A stretch of 64,000 nt of DNA from positions 18,835,780 through 18,899,779 of the forward strand of contig NC_080710.1 of the NCBI RefSeq assembly GCF_019097595.1. The letters run 5' to 3'. This stretch comes from Hemibagrus wyckioides. Taxonomy: Eukaryota > Chordata > Actinopteri > Siluriformes > Bagridae. The notes under the pieces are model-generated. The model saw nothing but the letters and a program-made list of their open reading frames with translations. It was not told where the DNA came from and ran no database searches. The position numbers and the translations under genes were made by a program. Positions 22,613 to 34,705 of this stretch are shown piece by piece (position 1 is the first letter of the stretch; each line of letters begins with the position of its first letter).

Positions 22613-22893
22613 TTTACAGTATATTTAATATGTGTCTTGTACCTGCAGTATGCAGAGCGACAGGTTTAAAATCTTTAAATGATAGTGTCTGTGTATAACC
22701 AGTATAACCAGCGTGTGACAGTTGCAGTACAGTCAGTGGATGATTTAATGCACATGTTCACAACCCTTGTCCTGCAAAATTTTGCTTTCCTTCCCTACTT
22801 CCATAGCTTATGCATTGTGGTTTAAGAGAACAACAACAAACAAAACATAACGTTTGCCAGAGGTAACACACAACATACCTACCATCACCTGCC

Positions 22894-22906
22894 GCCGCCA
22901 TTTTGG
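22894..22906. promoter_or_regulatory. YY1-like site upstream of oscp1
   Basis: GCCGCCATTTTGG is a near-consensus YY1 site on the minus strand (CCAAAATGGCGGC). It stands in otherwise AT-rich DNA 360 bp upstream of the oscp1 ATG. It may mark a distal promoter edge or be chance. Confidence 0.3.
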
Positions 22907-23117
22907 CTCTAATTTATTTATTTATTTTATCCCTTAGATCAAATACTTATATTAAGTGTACATGAGACCAAAAGTCTGAAGTTTGTTCTACACTGTGTAG
23001 TGCACTTATTTTACTTGATTATTCAGGATTCTTTTTTCTAGCCTATCACACTCTCTGGGTTAACTGAGTTCCCATACGTAACATTTTAGCGCCGCTCATC
23101 TCAGTAAGGCCATTTCT

Positions 23118-23148
23118 GATTGGTCCTTCTTTGTCGTGACCTGGCAAC
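23118..23148 (+). promoter_or_regulatory. RFX X-box and CCAAT box at oscp1 promoter
   Basis: GTGACC-T-GGCAAC at 23136-23148 fits the X-box consensus GTNRCC-N(0-3)-RGYAAC at every position. RFX factors bind this motif in promoters of ciliary genes. An inverted CCAAT box (GATTGG, 23118-23123) lies 13 bp upstream, a usual NF-Y/RFX pairing. The X-box ends 117 bp before the oscp1 ATG. Binding is inferred from sequence. Confidence 0.65.
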
Positions 23149-23265
23149 CGAGTGACATCTCACGGACGCTCGTTCATCTTCCCTGCGCTTTATCTATCAC
23201 CGACTAAAATTGCGTTATTTATCATTGAATTGGCGATATTTCTAAGCACGTGTTACTTGTAGAAA

Positions 23266-25684
23266 ATGTCGACGCGAACGCTGCCGCTTGTGTTTATTAA
23301 TCTCGGAGGGGAAATGCTTTACATCTTGGACCAGCGCCTGCGAGCTCAGAATATCCCAACCGACAAAGCTAAGAAAGGTACAGCCAGCTAGCTGCATCTC
23401 AGCAGTGTGAACGGCAGGCTAACTCAGTGTGGGTTTATATACTAATAACAACAGAAGGAGTGGCTGTGTGTGTCTGTATGTGTGCCGTGAGTGCCCCCCC
23501 CCTTCGTTTTTAATGTTATTTCATTCATTTGCTCTAGTAGTCTGCTTATAAATCAGCGTTCAAGTAGCAGCAGCTGAACCTAACGAACTTGTTTTTGTTT
23601 ACAGCAGGCATGTGTTTGCAATCAGTAACACATCACAATACTGTTATCAAATATCATCACTAACTCTTTCCTTTGAGGTGGGCAATATTTTTAATAATGT
23701 TCTTAGAGAACGCTGATTTTTTTTAAAACATCTTCAGCATCAGAGACAGAATGGTGCTTTAACACAAGTATTTACATGGAAGTTCTGTGTCCTGCTAGTT
23801 AAAACACGTGTGTCGGATCAATGCTTCCCTAAATCACATACTTACACTGTATTGCCAAAAGTTTTGGGACACCCCTCCAAATCATTGAATCCAGGGGTTG
23901 GGCTTGGCTGCTTAGTTCCAGTGAAAGGAACTCTTAATGCTTCAGCGTACCAAGACATTTTGGACACTTTTATGCTCCCAACTTTGTGGGAACAGATTGG
24001 GGATGCATAAATCAGTGCACAAATCAACGTCCATAAAGACATGGAGGAGCGAGTTTGGTGTGGAGGAACTTGACTGGCCTGTACAGAGTCCTGTCCTCAA
24101 CCTGATAGAACATCTTTGGGATGAATTAGGGTGGAGACTGCGAGCCAGGCCAAAACTGGGACGTCTGCCTTTACCTACACATGAATTTAATATAGAGTTG
24201 GCCCGCCCTTTGCAGCTATAACAGCTTCAACTCTTCTGGGAAGGTTTTCCACAAGGTTTAGGAGTGTGTTTATGAGAATTTTTGATCATTCCACTAGAAG
24301 CGCATTTGTGAGGTCAGGCACTGATGTTGGACGAGAAGGTCTGTCTCACAGTCTCCGCTCTAATTAATCCCAAATGTGTTCTATGGGGTTGAGGTCAGGA
24401 CTCTGTGCAGGCCAGTCAAGTTCCTCCACACCAAACTCCCTCATCCATGTCTTTATGAACCTTGCTTTGTGCACTGGTGTGCAGTCATGTTGGAACAGTA
24501 AGGAGTCATCCCCAAACTGTTCCCACAAAGTTGGGAGCATAAAAGTGTCCAAAATGTCTTGGTACGCTGAAGCATTAAGAGTTCCTTTCACTGGAACTAA
24601 GCAGCCAAGCCCAACCCCTGGATTCAATGATTTGGAGGGGTGCTCCAAAACTTTTGGCAATACAGTGTAAGTATGTGATTTAGGGAAGCATTGATCTGAC
24701 ACACGTGTTTTAACTAGCAGGACACAGAACTTCCATGTAAATACTTTTGGGAGCATGAAATTGTCCAAAATGTCTTGGTATGTTGAAGCATTAAGAGTTC
24801 CTTTCACTGGAACTAAGGGGCTGAGCCCAACCCCTGTAAAACAACATCTGAATTCAATGATTTGGAGGGGTGTCCAAAAACTTTTAGTAGTATAGTGGCA
24901 GTATAGTGTGTTAGCTCCAGATTAGAGAAAACTACTGCTTCAGTAGGTGAGTGTTTATTTTTTTTAATTGAGAGGTGATGCTTAACAGAACCTCATTCAG
25001 CATATTTGGTGGAGCCTTTAACCCAATGCGACTTATTGTTGAGTAAAGATACATGATGCTAGAATTTGAGCTCCAATATGCTGCCAAACAACTGAGCTAC
25101 AGAACACAGAACCCTTAAAGTCAAAGTTCAATAAATATATTACTTTTTTTTTTTTTTTGAAAGAGCTTTGGCCAAAGAACATAGATACAAAACCACATTG
25201 TTTGTTTTTCTAGTTAGTGGTTGTGATATGAGAACTAATATCAGCACATATCTAATTATAAACAGAACAGTTACAATAATCTGAATTTTACAGTTTAAAC
25301 TAGTGTTTTTTAACCACGATGCATTTGAAATGTGAAGTGCAGACATGAAGTGGCAAAATGAGTAGGTGTTGTCACTATGGTGACTGTGTAGCCAGCAATA
25401 GCTTTCACAAAGTGTTCAACATGTCCTTTTGCAATCTTCATAGCCACTGTAGCAGGATGGATAGAGGAAGACAGAAAAAGAGGTATTGTTGTTCCCCCGC
25501 TTGCTTTGCTAATGGCTATATAGCAAAGTAGCATCTGCAGGAGCAGAACACCATGCTGGGTAGAGTTGGGGCTTTTTTTCATCATGGCAAATTATTTGTT
25601 ATCAGTTATATGAACGCAGGAATAATTAATGTCAACAGAAGATCCAAGACAGTACTTATGTTCCAGTGTAACAACTTAGTGATA

Positions 25685-25775
<91 letters not shown>

Positions 25776-28700
25776 TCTATGAGTACATACAAGCTTGTAG
25801 ATGGCATGCTGTTTGCTTGGGTTCAAGCTCCTTTAACTTAACATGAATGTATTGTCATCTAATATTTCTCTTATTTCTATTTGTTCTATTTCTCTGTTCT
25901 GTGTTATGATAGTGATGAATGACATTATTACCACAATGTTCAACAAGAAATTCTTAGAGGAGCTGTTCAAGCCACAAGAGCTGTATTCCAAGAAAGCTTT
26001 GAGGACAGTCTTCGATCGACTTGCCCATGCCTCTATTATGAGACTTAACCAAGCCAGTATGGACAAGGTAATATCAGGAATTCTAAGTCATCCCAGGCTT
26101 ACACACACATGCAGTGGGGTGAGTTTAGTGTGCCTGCACAACCACAGTGGACTGTAGAATGAAAAAAACCTAAAGGTCAAGCCACAGCACAAGAACTTCG
26201 TACATTATAAATAACACCGGGGTACGATAATGTGTAATCAGTCTAATCATGAATAGGTGCATACAATGCAGGATGTAAATTGTTTCGGTATACGTAACAT
26301 CTCACATCACATTTCAAATAATAGACTAATTAGTAAATGATGTCAGTTAATGTTTGAGGGCACCATCACAATGTTCATTCACTGGAACTACTCAAATGCC
26401 CACTGCACCCAACATCAGTGCCTGACCTCACTAATGCTTTTGTAAATGGATGAGCAAATCCATACAGCCATACTCCAAAATCAGGTTAGAAGCCTTCCTC
26501 AACGAGTAGAACAGCAAAGTAGGGAATAAATCCGATAATAATAATAAAAAAAAAAAAGAAAAGAAAAACAGACAGGTATCCACAATCTTTTAATCATATA
26601 GTGTATGATATAGGTAGGGGTGGGCAGTATGGCAGAAATATATCAAAATACTTGAAGATTTATTTGATACAAAATATGTATCACAAGTCTGAGAGCAAAC
26701 TGCCAGCAAAACAGCTGTATTGTATTTATTAAAAAATGAGTATTTAAAATCAATACTTTTATGGAAGAAATAAAGAATTATAATATGAAATGGCTCTCCA
26801 GTTTCCTCCTATTTTCTAAAAAACAACTAGTAGGTTTATTGGCTATGCTTAATTGCCCCTAGGGGTGACTTAGTGTGTACATTTGTGTGCTTAGTGCCCT
26901 AGAGTGGATTGCTTTCTCATTCAGGGTGTATTCTTGCCCAAAATAAAGCAGTTATTAGACATGAATGAATGACTAAATGAACTGAAAGATTGAATGCCAA
27001 CATGTAATAAATCCTAACAGCTGCTTCCACTCGGAGTTTATACCTGAAATAAAAAATATTCGCAGATTCTAAGAAAAGTAGATCAGACATTAGCATAAAT
27101 GGTCGCAGGTTATATTGCTCCCATATTTATAATTGGCTATACTTTGACACACTTCATTTAACTTGTTTTCTTAGATGAGGGATATCCAATTATACATTTC
27201 AAATATGGGCTTTCATTCTATTGTATTCTAAGTAAATAATATTGTTTATTATGATAAGCTCCAAAGATTAATGTCAGTTTGCAAGAGTCTACTTACTAAA
27301 TTATGTGCCAAATGGCTCCCTCTGGTGTGTGTGTTCAGATTTATGAAATATTCCTGTGAAGATGTTAATGTATTTGCTATGGGTTTTTCCCTTGTACAGC
27401 TTTATGATTTGATGACCATGGCATTTAAATATCAAGTCTTGTTATGCCCTCGTCCTAAAGATATTCTACTTGTGACCTTTAACCATATGGATGCAATAAA
27501 GGACTTTGTACGGGATACCCCCAGCATTCTGAGCCAAGTGGATGAAACATACAGGCAACTCATAGAGGTAAGCTAGCTCTCCTGTGTCATTGAATATTTG
27601 TTGTGTTACTTTTATTTTTAGGCAAATGCTATGTTTTATATACCAAATATTATATCAAAGTAAAATATTTAACATGTGTATCATTTGAATTCACTTTTCA
27701 GATATATACTCCTTTATCTGGTGGGGAATTTCAGCTAATTAGGCAAACATTGCTCATCTTCTTTCAGGATATGCATATAAGAGTAAGCTAACCTTCTAAT
27801 TTAAATATACAAGAACAATCTAAATGCATTAGTAAGTGTGCATAAGCCATTAGTGTTTATTATTAACTATATAAAGTTTTTTATATAAGGTTTAGAAACG
27901 AAATACTTTTTGGCTGTTTTTATAGGTATCCATATTTCTGAAGGATAAAGTACAAAACTCCAATGGACGCTTTGTACTTCCGACATCAGGACCTGTTCCA
28001 TATGGATCACACTCCCCAGGACTTATACGGTAACTTCTTCCATATAGCTGTTGTTGTGGATAAAGTGTGTCAGGTTTGAAGAAAAAGATACTATTAGAGG
28101 GAAAATCAGCCATTAGAGAAAAATTGTGAAAGATGTATTTAGATTAGTGATTAATCTGATAATTGTGTAATTGGTATTATTACTGCTAGAACTAATTCTA
28201 AAACTCTTTTTAATCATAATTTCTAAATTTAACAAGATGTCTCTGTGTAAAGCAAAACAAACACATCCAACAGCTGTTCATGGACAGTAATGTATTTAAT
28301 GACCCATTCTGTGAAATCCAAATATGAAACCCTCAGCACTGTCTAAAAATTTGTCTAACATTGTAAGAAATGGTCTGCTGATGCATCCTTCCTGTTGTGC
28401 TTATTGAACACTTAACACGTTTCTTTTCCCTGGTTTCCAGAATGTTTAGCTGTAATGGTGAGGAGGTGAAGAGGTTACAGTTTCGTGATGGGGGAAACTA
28501 CATAGCTGCTCTCCGTGAGGGCTCTTTCGAGCTGTTTGGTGACCGAGTTATCAAACTAGGCACGAACATGTGAGTTTCACTACACCACTCAACCTTAAAG
28601 GGAATTGTATGATTACTTGGGGTTTCCCCCATCAAAATGTAACCTCATGTTTAAGGCCTTCTATAAAAATCTGATATTTTAAGTAACCACTAAAACATGA

Positions 28701-30722
28701 CTGAGTGTGCTGTTACAGGAAAATCCAGGGGCGGTGTGGTGCAGCCTGATATAAAAAAAAAAAAACTGTTACTGTCACCACCCTGATTATTTTCCATTAA
28801 GAGTATGTCCTGTAGCGTTAGATTGCTCTTATACTATAGTGAATGCAATTTGTTATTAAATACAAAATAATACAGCAGATTTTTTTATTATGAATTCATG
28901 TTTAATGTATGTGAAACAAATAGCCTTACCTTCAACTGTTGAACAAAGAGTGTTGGGCTGACATTTCCTTCCTTTCTTCCAAAAAATGCAGAGTAAGCAT
29001 CTTCTCACAGAAAGTTTGCCATGAGCGTGGATTGTGCACCACACAAGTTCATATAAGCACATTACAACTAGCGTATGAGTATGTATGCTATCATAGAAAA
29101 TTTATCAAGCAATCAGAATGGGACTACAGAGCTGCAATATAAATCGTTATAAAACATTTTGAGATCTACAGATATGTCAATCTGAAACTCCATTTGTTGA
29201 ATTTTAAAACATCAGGTGTTGAATTTCCCTTTACAGGTACAGCGTAAGCCGTCCTGTGGAAACACACATGTCTGGAACCTCTAAAATGTCTTCACAACAT
29301 ACAAAGGTAAGGGACTGAATTATTTCAGTCTAAATTATTTCAATTATTATATACTTTATACAAACAAATCCCTAATCGTCTAAATAAGTGAGCATGTGTG
29401 TTTCTTTAGCAGTAAGCTGCCTTATAATAAATATAGCAAATGTTTGCATTTATTTTGCATGAATCCTTCCTTTATTAAGGTCAACACAATACCAAACCCA
29501 CTGGCAAAGGAAGAGCTGAATCTGCTTGCTAAACTGATGGGAGGTTTAGAGGTTCGAAAACCAAGCAACGCTGATTCTGGTTTCCGTGTCAACCTCTTTG
29601 CTACAGATGAGGAGGAAGAGTGAGTTGTTATTTGAATGATTCTCTAATTGCTTTAGACCAGAACAGTGAATATATTTTACACAAACCGATTGCTTAGTTT
29701 TTTTTATTTCACTGAAACAGCAATGTTACTTTGAATAACTGAAATGGTCATTTTCTCCCACAGAGAGGCTTTGATCTCAAGACCAGCAGAGCTGTCTTAT
29801 GGAGTTATAAATATCCAAGCAACCAAGGTAAGAAGGATACTGTCTAGAATGACATCTAGAATGACAAAGTTTTCTATAGTGGCTTTTAGTGTTTAATTGT
29901 ACCACTTCTTATGTCTCTTTGCTGCTACAATCTGGAATCTGATTGGTCAGAAGTGCTGACAGTGGTGCTATAATTTCAAATGACAGGTTTTTCTATATTA
30001 ACAAATACCAGATGATTTCCATAATAGATATTATAATGTTGTGCAATATTTAACAAATAAACAAATTAAAACAAATAAACTTAGTAAAGCCATCTGTTGG
30101 AGTAGTCCACCATGGGTGAGTCTTCTGTGCAGGGGACTTCTGCTTTCATGTTTCTCTGTAACATAGCAAGCTTCCTGGGGTTTTATTGGTCTTACTAAAT
30201 TTAAGTGAGAGAACTAAATAGTGGCTAGTGAGGGAAGTGCCTGCTTATAGCTGCTATATCATAAATCGAAAGAGGAACTAACTAAACTTTAAAGGGGTGG
30301 AAGTATAATATTTTTTACATTAATAGATTAAAGATTGTATTGTTTTATTAGAGGAATAAAACACATCAGGACATGCTATCTGCAATACACAACCCCATCA
30401 TTGATTATTTTCCTGTAACAGTATGCCACAAAATCTTTTAGTCCTTACACTAATCATAGTACCAAACACTGACTGCAAATGGTCCTGACATGTTCTGACA
30501 GAGCACAGCTTAATAGGCTTGTCAGTTCTTTGAATGATTACCCATTTAGCAGATAGGAGAACATTCTTCATGACCTCACTGGTCACCTTCACTGTTTTTC
30601 AGGATAATCAGGCCAATGCAGAATTGGCAAAGATCATGGGGGAGTTCACAGAGGCAGAGGAGCCGGTTCCAAGCTCCAGCAGCAAAGGTGATGACCTTTT
30701 GGCCATGATGGATGGCCTCTGA
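23266..30722 (+). CDS. oscp1: organic solute carrier partner 1 (OSCP1/NOR1)
   Basis: A cytosolic protein reported to help organic solute transport in oocyte assays and to associate with cilia; its biochemical activity is not firmly known. Coding exons: 23266-23377, 25913-26067, 27400-27567, 27702-27782, 27926-28029, 28441-28569, 29237-29306, 29480-29619, 29764-29827, 30603-30722 (TGA); 380 residues, close to the human 379-residue form as recalled. The start MSTRTLPLVFINLGGEMLY, the segments KPQELYSKKALRTVF, YDLMTMAFKYQVLLCPRPKD, GEFQLIRQTLLIFFQD, NPLAKEELNLLAKLMGG, the acidic DEEEEE run and the end SSKGDDLLAMMDGL all match the vertebrate family. No signal peptide or membrane span is seen. Intron 1 (2.5 kb) holds the palindrome and an AT array. 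An upstream X-box suggests RFX control. Confidence 0.95.
23845..24194 (+). mobile_element. Tc1-like remnant, left palindrome arm
   Basis: A TA (23843-23844) precedes the terminal repeat. Beyond it, a broken transposase 3' region reads on the + strand: IKTWRSEFGVEELDW, then [24 protein letters not shown]. The motif corresponds to [12 protein letters not shown] with substitutions. The N-terminal coding region is absent and about 30 bp are deleted near 24006 compared with the right arm. Confidence 0.8.
24195..24667 (-). mobile_element. Tc1-like remnant, right palindrome arm
   Basis: The more complete copy, on the minus strand: [19 protein letters not shown], then GVEELDWPAQSPDLNPIEHI are readable, the catalytic-core 3' part of a Tc1/mariner-type transposase. 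Its terminal repeat ends at 24667, followed by TA. A stop after HIWD and the missing N-terminal part make it inactive. Confidence 0.8.
24747..24897 (-). mobile_element. third Tc1-like end fragment
   Basis: Starting right at the palindrome edge, TTGGGAGCATGAAATTGTCC onward repeats the terminal part of the same family in direct orientation with the right arm. It differs by scattered substitutions and a 13-bp insertion after CAACCCCTG (about 24837). The end is TAGTATAGTG at 24897. The palindrome edge therefore falls inside an older copy of the same family. Confidence 0.7.
25688..25772. repeat. (AT)n microsatellite in oscp1 intron 1
   Basis: About 42 uninterrupted AT units. Frames that translate it as poly(Tyr-Ile) are artefacts. 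Confidence 0.98.
26365..26603 (+). mobile_element. Tc1-like 3' end remnant
   Basis: The 3' coding end (CACCCAACATCAGTGCCTGA, then CTCACTAATGC) leads to a terminal repeat AGGTATCCACAATCTTTTAA, then TCATATAGTG at 26603, followed by TA. It lacks its 5' end and has an A-rich insertion at 26537-26570. It shares terminal repeat type with the element at 57209. It lies in oscp1 intron 2. Confidence 0.7.
26850..26975 (+). repeat. L2-tail-like interspersed repeat, diverged
   Basis: AATTGCCCCTAGGGGTGACT, then AGTGTGTACATTTGTGTG, followed by CAGGGTGTATTCTTGCCC and an ATGAATGAATGA end, match the repeat at 22440 and those at 32770 and 46960. It lies in oscp1 intron 2. Confidence 0.55.
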
Positions 30723-31110
30723 TGTGCAGTGAATAGGTATTCGGCTTCTGTAGAACAGTCTAGGTTGTGTATGGTGTGCTTCAGTATCTCAAACAGAGAA
30801 CTGAAAGAGCAGCCATCTCCCAAAACACCAACAACTAGGAGCTGATATGTGTTTGTGCTGGTAGAGTCGATCATTGTCAGACACCGTCCATCTTGTTCAG
30901 GTGCAGCCGTTGTTGGGGATTCTTTAAGTCTGAGCAGTTGCTGTGAAGTCGTAACTCAATGTAAATTTACACCTTGGTGATGTCACTGGACAAGCCACTT
31001 ATTCCATCAACAAATGTCATTTATGGACACTGACTCCATAAAAAATCGAAATAGAGGTGAGAATTTTTCAACTTTAAAAAAAAAATTAAAATAAAGTTAA
31101 AATGGACTCA
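30723..31110 (+). other. oscp1: oscp1 3' UTR and poly(A) signal
   Basis: The first canonical AATAAA after the stop is at 31090-31095, in an A-rich stretch, giving a trailer of roughly 390 nt. No other element was recognised in it. Confidence 0.5.
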
Positions 31111-32769
31111 TTACGAATGAGATCATAACAATAGCAAAACATCAGGACAGTAACAGCTTTCAGAAATGCACATACTATACAAAACTTTACAGCTAACATT
31201 AACTATAGAATAATTATTGATTTCACCGTACATAGCCTAGCCAGCTACTGGCTATAAATAAGCCAACTAGAAAAAGAACGAAAACACTTCTAAGAAAAGC
31301 AATGTCTTGTGGAGGTCCTGTGAACTGAAGTAATCTGAGTGTTACCTTTCTCACAACAAGACTGATATCACTTTAATTAAGATTTGCACTTGTAGCTGTG
31401 GTTTACCACTTTGTATTTCCATGCCAACTATTTGTAGAAGCTTTAATACCCACATACACGACATTACACTACATCTATAATAACCTCGTTGCATTATAAC
31501 ACCCTGTGAAGTGTTTTGCTTAGAGTAGCTTAAAAAAGCATCATGGAATATATATGCCAATACAATGTCATCAGTTCTTCGGTGGCTGTGTACTGCATAC
31601 TGCGTTTAGTAAATAAATATTGATATATGGTCCAAGTACATGATAGCAATTCAATGAACCTTGTCAAAACTAAGGAACGTAACTACAAATCAAGTCTCCA
31701 TATGGGAATAATATATTTACATCTGTTGAACAATCAGAGCACAGATGGAGTAAAGAGTGCACATTTTGCTGTTTGAGCATTGTGTACTAGTATAAATGTG
31801 GATCATGTTGATCATTTTAGCTTGGCTGAATGCGTGGCAGCTTGTGAACCTTAGGTGAAATAATTACAGGTGTACTCTAAATTACTTACAAATTAAACAA
31901 TCTGAATGAATTAGTATAAACGCATCGGTTAACTATCAGAGTTAACTGTCCCTAAAATAAAAGCAGATAAATTGAAAGGTCTCTGCATGTTGTTTTATTC
32001 TGTGGTCCTGTCTTTTCACACTTTGATCTATCACACACAAACATACACACGCATGACCTTTAGATCTGAAAACTGATTAGTCCCTTTACATGAAATGCAC
32101 TGAGGTGCTATAGAGCTCCTGGAACTCGCTTTACTGTTCACTGAAAATGTGATTTTTTTTATTATTTTTTTTAGAAATTTGAGTTTACACATGTATTTTA
32201 TGTTTATTTATTTTACCATCTAGAAGAAGCGATGTGTAGATGTCTACAGGTCTGTTGATATTGTATAAAACACCCTTCTTCTGAATATGTGTATGACATA
32301 CACTGTTTATAGAACATTCATTTGATTTTCTGTTGTGCATGTTCATTCAGTCATGCTGTTCATTCATACATAATTCACAAATAAAAACTATGGAAACAAA
32401 AAAAGATGTGCTTCCTTAACGATATAAAACATTGTTTAGCTTAGTGTTACAATTAGATTACAACTACTAGAGGTATGCTTATGATATTTTATGTGCAGGA
32501 AATGTGTGTGGATCATGGCACCAGTTCTATTTTAACTGTAATATCCTGTGGAAGAGTATATGCAATTTCATGTTCAATTAAACTTCCCATTCTTCCCATC
32601 CCCATTCTGTAAATATTTGATGATTGATATGTATAGTTTTACTTCCATGTGTATAAACTATAATATTATGTCTATGTAAAGTATAAGATTATGGAAAGAA
32701 AGTCAAAAAGCCCCCCTGTGTTTCAAGAATATAACCAAAGCATTATTTTTGGAAAACATGCTGTCTCCA

Positions 32770-32955
32770 CATGCTTCTAGGCTGATTGGAGTCTCTAAAT
32801 TGCCCGTAGTGTGTGATTGCGTGAGTGTGTGTGTGCCCTGCAATGGGTTGGCACTCCGTCCACCGTGTATCCTGCCTTGATGCCCGATGACTCCTGAGAT
32901 GGCACAGGCTCCCTGTGACCCGAGGATAGATCAGATAAGCGGTACAGACAATGAA
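32770..32955 (+). repeat. L2-tail-like interspersed repeat
   Basis: AGTCTCTAAATTGCCCGTAG, then TGTGTGATTGCGTGAGTG, then GCCCTGCAATGGGTTGGCAC, ending with GATAAGCGGTACAGACAATG. This is the fullest 5' portion of the family seen here. Confidence 0.65.
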
Positions 32956-33282
32956 AATGCTGTCTCCATAGACAACAAGCTCAATAATAAATACGATAAC
33001 TTTGATAATGATGGGTGCTGATATATGCAGTGGTGTGCTGGAGCAGTAAGGTCACTGAAGCTGACACCAAAAGGATCAATAAGCTGATCAGGAATGGTGG
33101 ATCCATATTTGGTATGTAGCCAGATTTGGCTAGGGGGTACATGACAAGAGGACAACACTGCTCACCCATACCATAGAACAGTTCTTTCTGCAAAAGACCA
33201 CCAAAGAGTTGTGAATTATCTTTTTCCCAGTTGAAATCAACTTCTCCCCTTTCTGTAAGGAAGGATATTTTAAAAACCTAAA

Positions 33283-33400
33283 TAATTTACTGCATTTGGC
33301 AGATATCGTTATTGAGAACAACTGACATTTATACATCTGAGAATTAAGGGCCTTTCCCTGCTCCAATCAGCTAGCCAACATCTTAACCATATTGCTTAAT
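33283..33400 (-). mobile_element. SINE fragment, minus strand
   Basis: The reverse complement reads ATGGTTAAGATGTTGG, GGCCCTTAATTCTC, then ATCTGCCAAATGCAG. These are the same landmarks in the same order as in the SINE at 22133, with the box B region degraded. Confidence 0.6.
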
Positions 33401-34609
33401 GTTATGTCAGTAGTTGTTGCATATGTTCATGTAAACAGTTTTTCTCTTTTTTGTTACTCATTATATACTTATTTTATAAGTTATTAGTATAAGTATATTA
33501 TATTTTCTTATCAAACCTATTTGCTGTTACTTTCTTATTGCTATTTGTGTTGTCTTGAGCATATTGACACAAAATTTTTGTGTTCAATGGATCAAATGTT
33601 AGGAAAATCGTAAGGGGAAAAAAAAAAACGTGGCTATGCGACTTGAATCCCAGAATCTGATTTTAAGATCTTTACAATATTGACACTCTTGCATCTGTTA
33701 TCTATTATTGCTATTATGTCCTCTGTATTTTTTTGAGTCTATCTATTATATACAAAACAGAAATGACTTTTAGTACTAGAACATTGCCTATAACTGCCTG
33801 TCAGAAAATTCTTTCTTTTTACATGGGTGCACCAGAAATTTATGCATGGCACACTGACAGACTGTGAAACTGCTAATATCAGTTACAGTATTTAGCAACT
33901 TGGTTTGCTAACAGCAAGAAAGTGTGTTTTTTCCTTTTTCTTTTTTTCTTGATAATCCTGTCACACATTGAGTAACAGACAGTCTGCTCCTTTTTGCAGT
34001 GCACACTGATCATTGGCTAAAGATTCAGACTAGTCATCACGTCCCGCTGCCCACCCTGTCTCTCGTTCACCCACACAGCCAACACAGTAAGGCTTTTGAT
34101 GACATTTTCTAATAAGCAATTCTGAAACTCCTCTATTCATTTGTATAGTCGTGGGAGAGACATTCTGCTCCTACACATGAATGAATGAATCACAGTCACA
34201 CTCATTCCCAGTGAGAACTCCAATCTGGGTGCCCATTTGTTCTTCTTAAACATATGCATGTGCAACAATTTTCAGTACTCACTTTTAGAAACCCTTGACA
34301 TCAATGGACACATCTCCATTTCTACGTTTCTGTTTACTTTATTGAGTACCTATTGTTCATTTCATTCTTATCCACTTTTAATTTCTGCACAATCCAGCAC
34401 TTTAAATCATGACTAGCGGCAAAGCACGCTGCCCCGTGACATCTTAAAACAAATACCACAATCACATGCTCTCAATTTCAGTTATGGGTAAATGAAAGAA
34501 TGCCAAAACGTGTAGTATGAAATATGAATGTATATAGTTTGCCAGAGACAATAACTTTGCTATTGAATGCTTATATTTGTACTGTTGTTGGTTAACTGTT
34601 ATTTTGGAG

Positions 34610-34705
34610 ATGATGGATCCAGAGCCTATGCTGAAAACTATGGACAGTTTAGCCAATCCACCTACTGGTATGTGTTGGGATGTGGGAGGAAACTGCTGGA
34701 GGAAA
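34610..34705 (+). repeat. interspersed repeat fragment
   Basis: CAGTTTAGCCAATCCACCTA, then CTGGTATGTGTTGGGATGTG and GGAGGAAACTG are the recognisable middle of a widespread fish repeat related to the L2-tail-like family. Boundaries are approximate. Confidence 0.45.

Larger units (their letters stand above)
23766..24746. repeat. near-perfect 981-bp palindrome containing two Tc1-like copies
   Basis: Positions 23766-24003 and 24509-24746 are reverse complements over 238 bp with about four mismatches and no gap. The similarity continues inward, after a gap of roughly 30 bp in the left arm, to about 24160 and 24345. Each arm holds one end of a Tc1-like element (terminal repeat CACTGTATTGCCAAAAGTTT, starting 23845 on the left and mirrored to 24667 on the right), bounded by TA. 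The palindrome also includes 79 bp of flank outside each end. The centre is element sequence present only once. Confidence 0.92.

Noticed and set aside
23937..24807. Possible intact transposase gene in the oscp1 intron
   Set aside because: Only C-terminal catalytic-core fragments are present in either arm, with stops and no DNA-binding N-terminal region.
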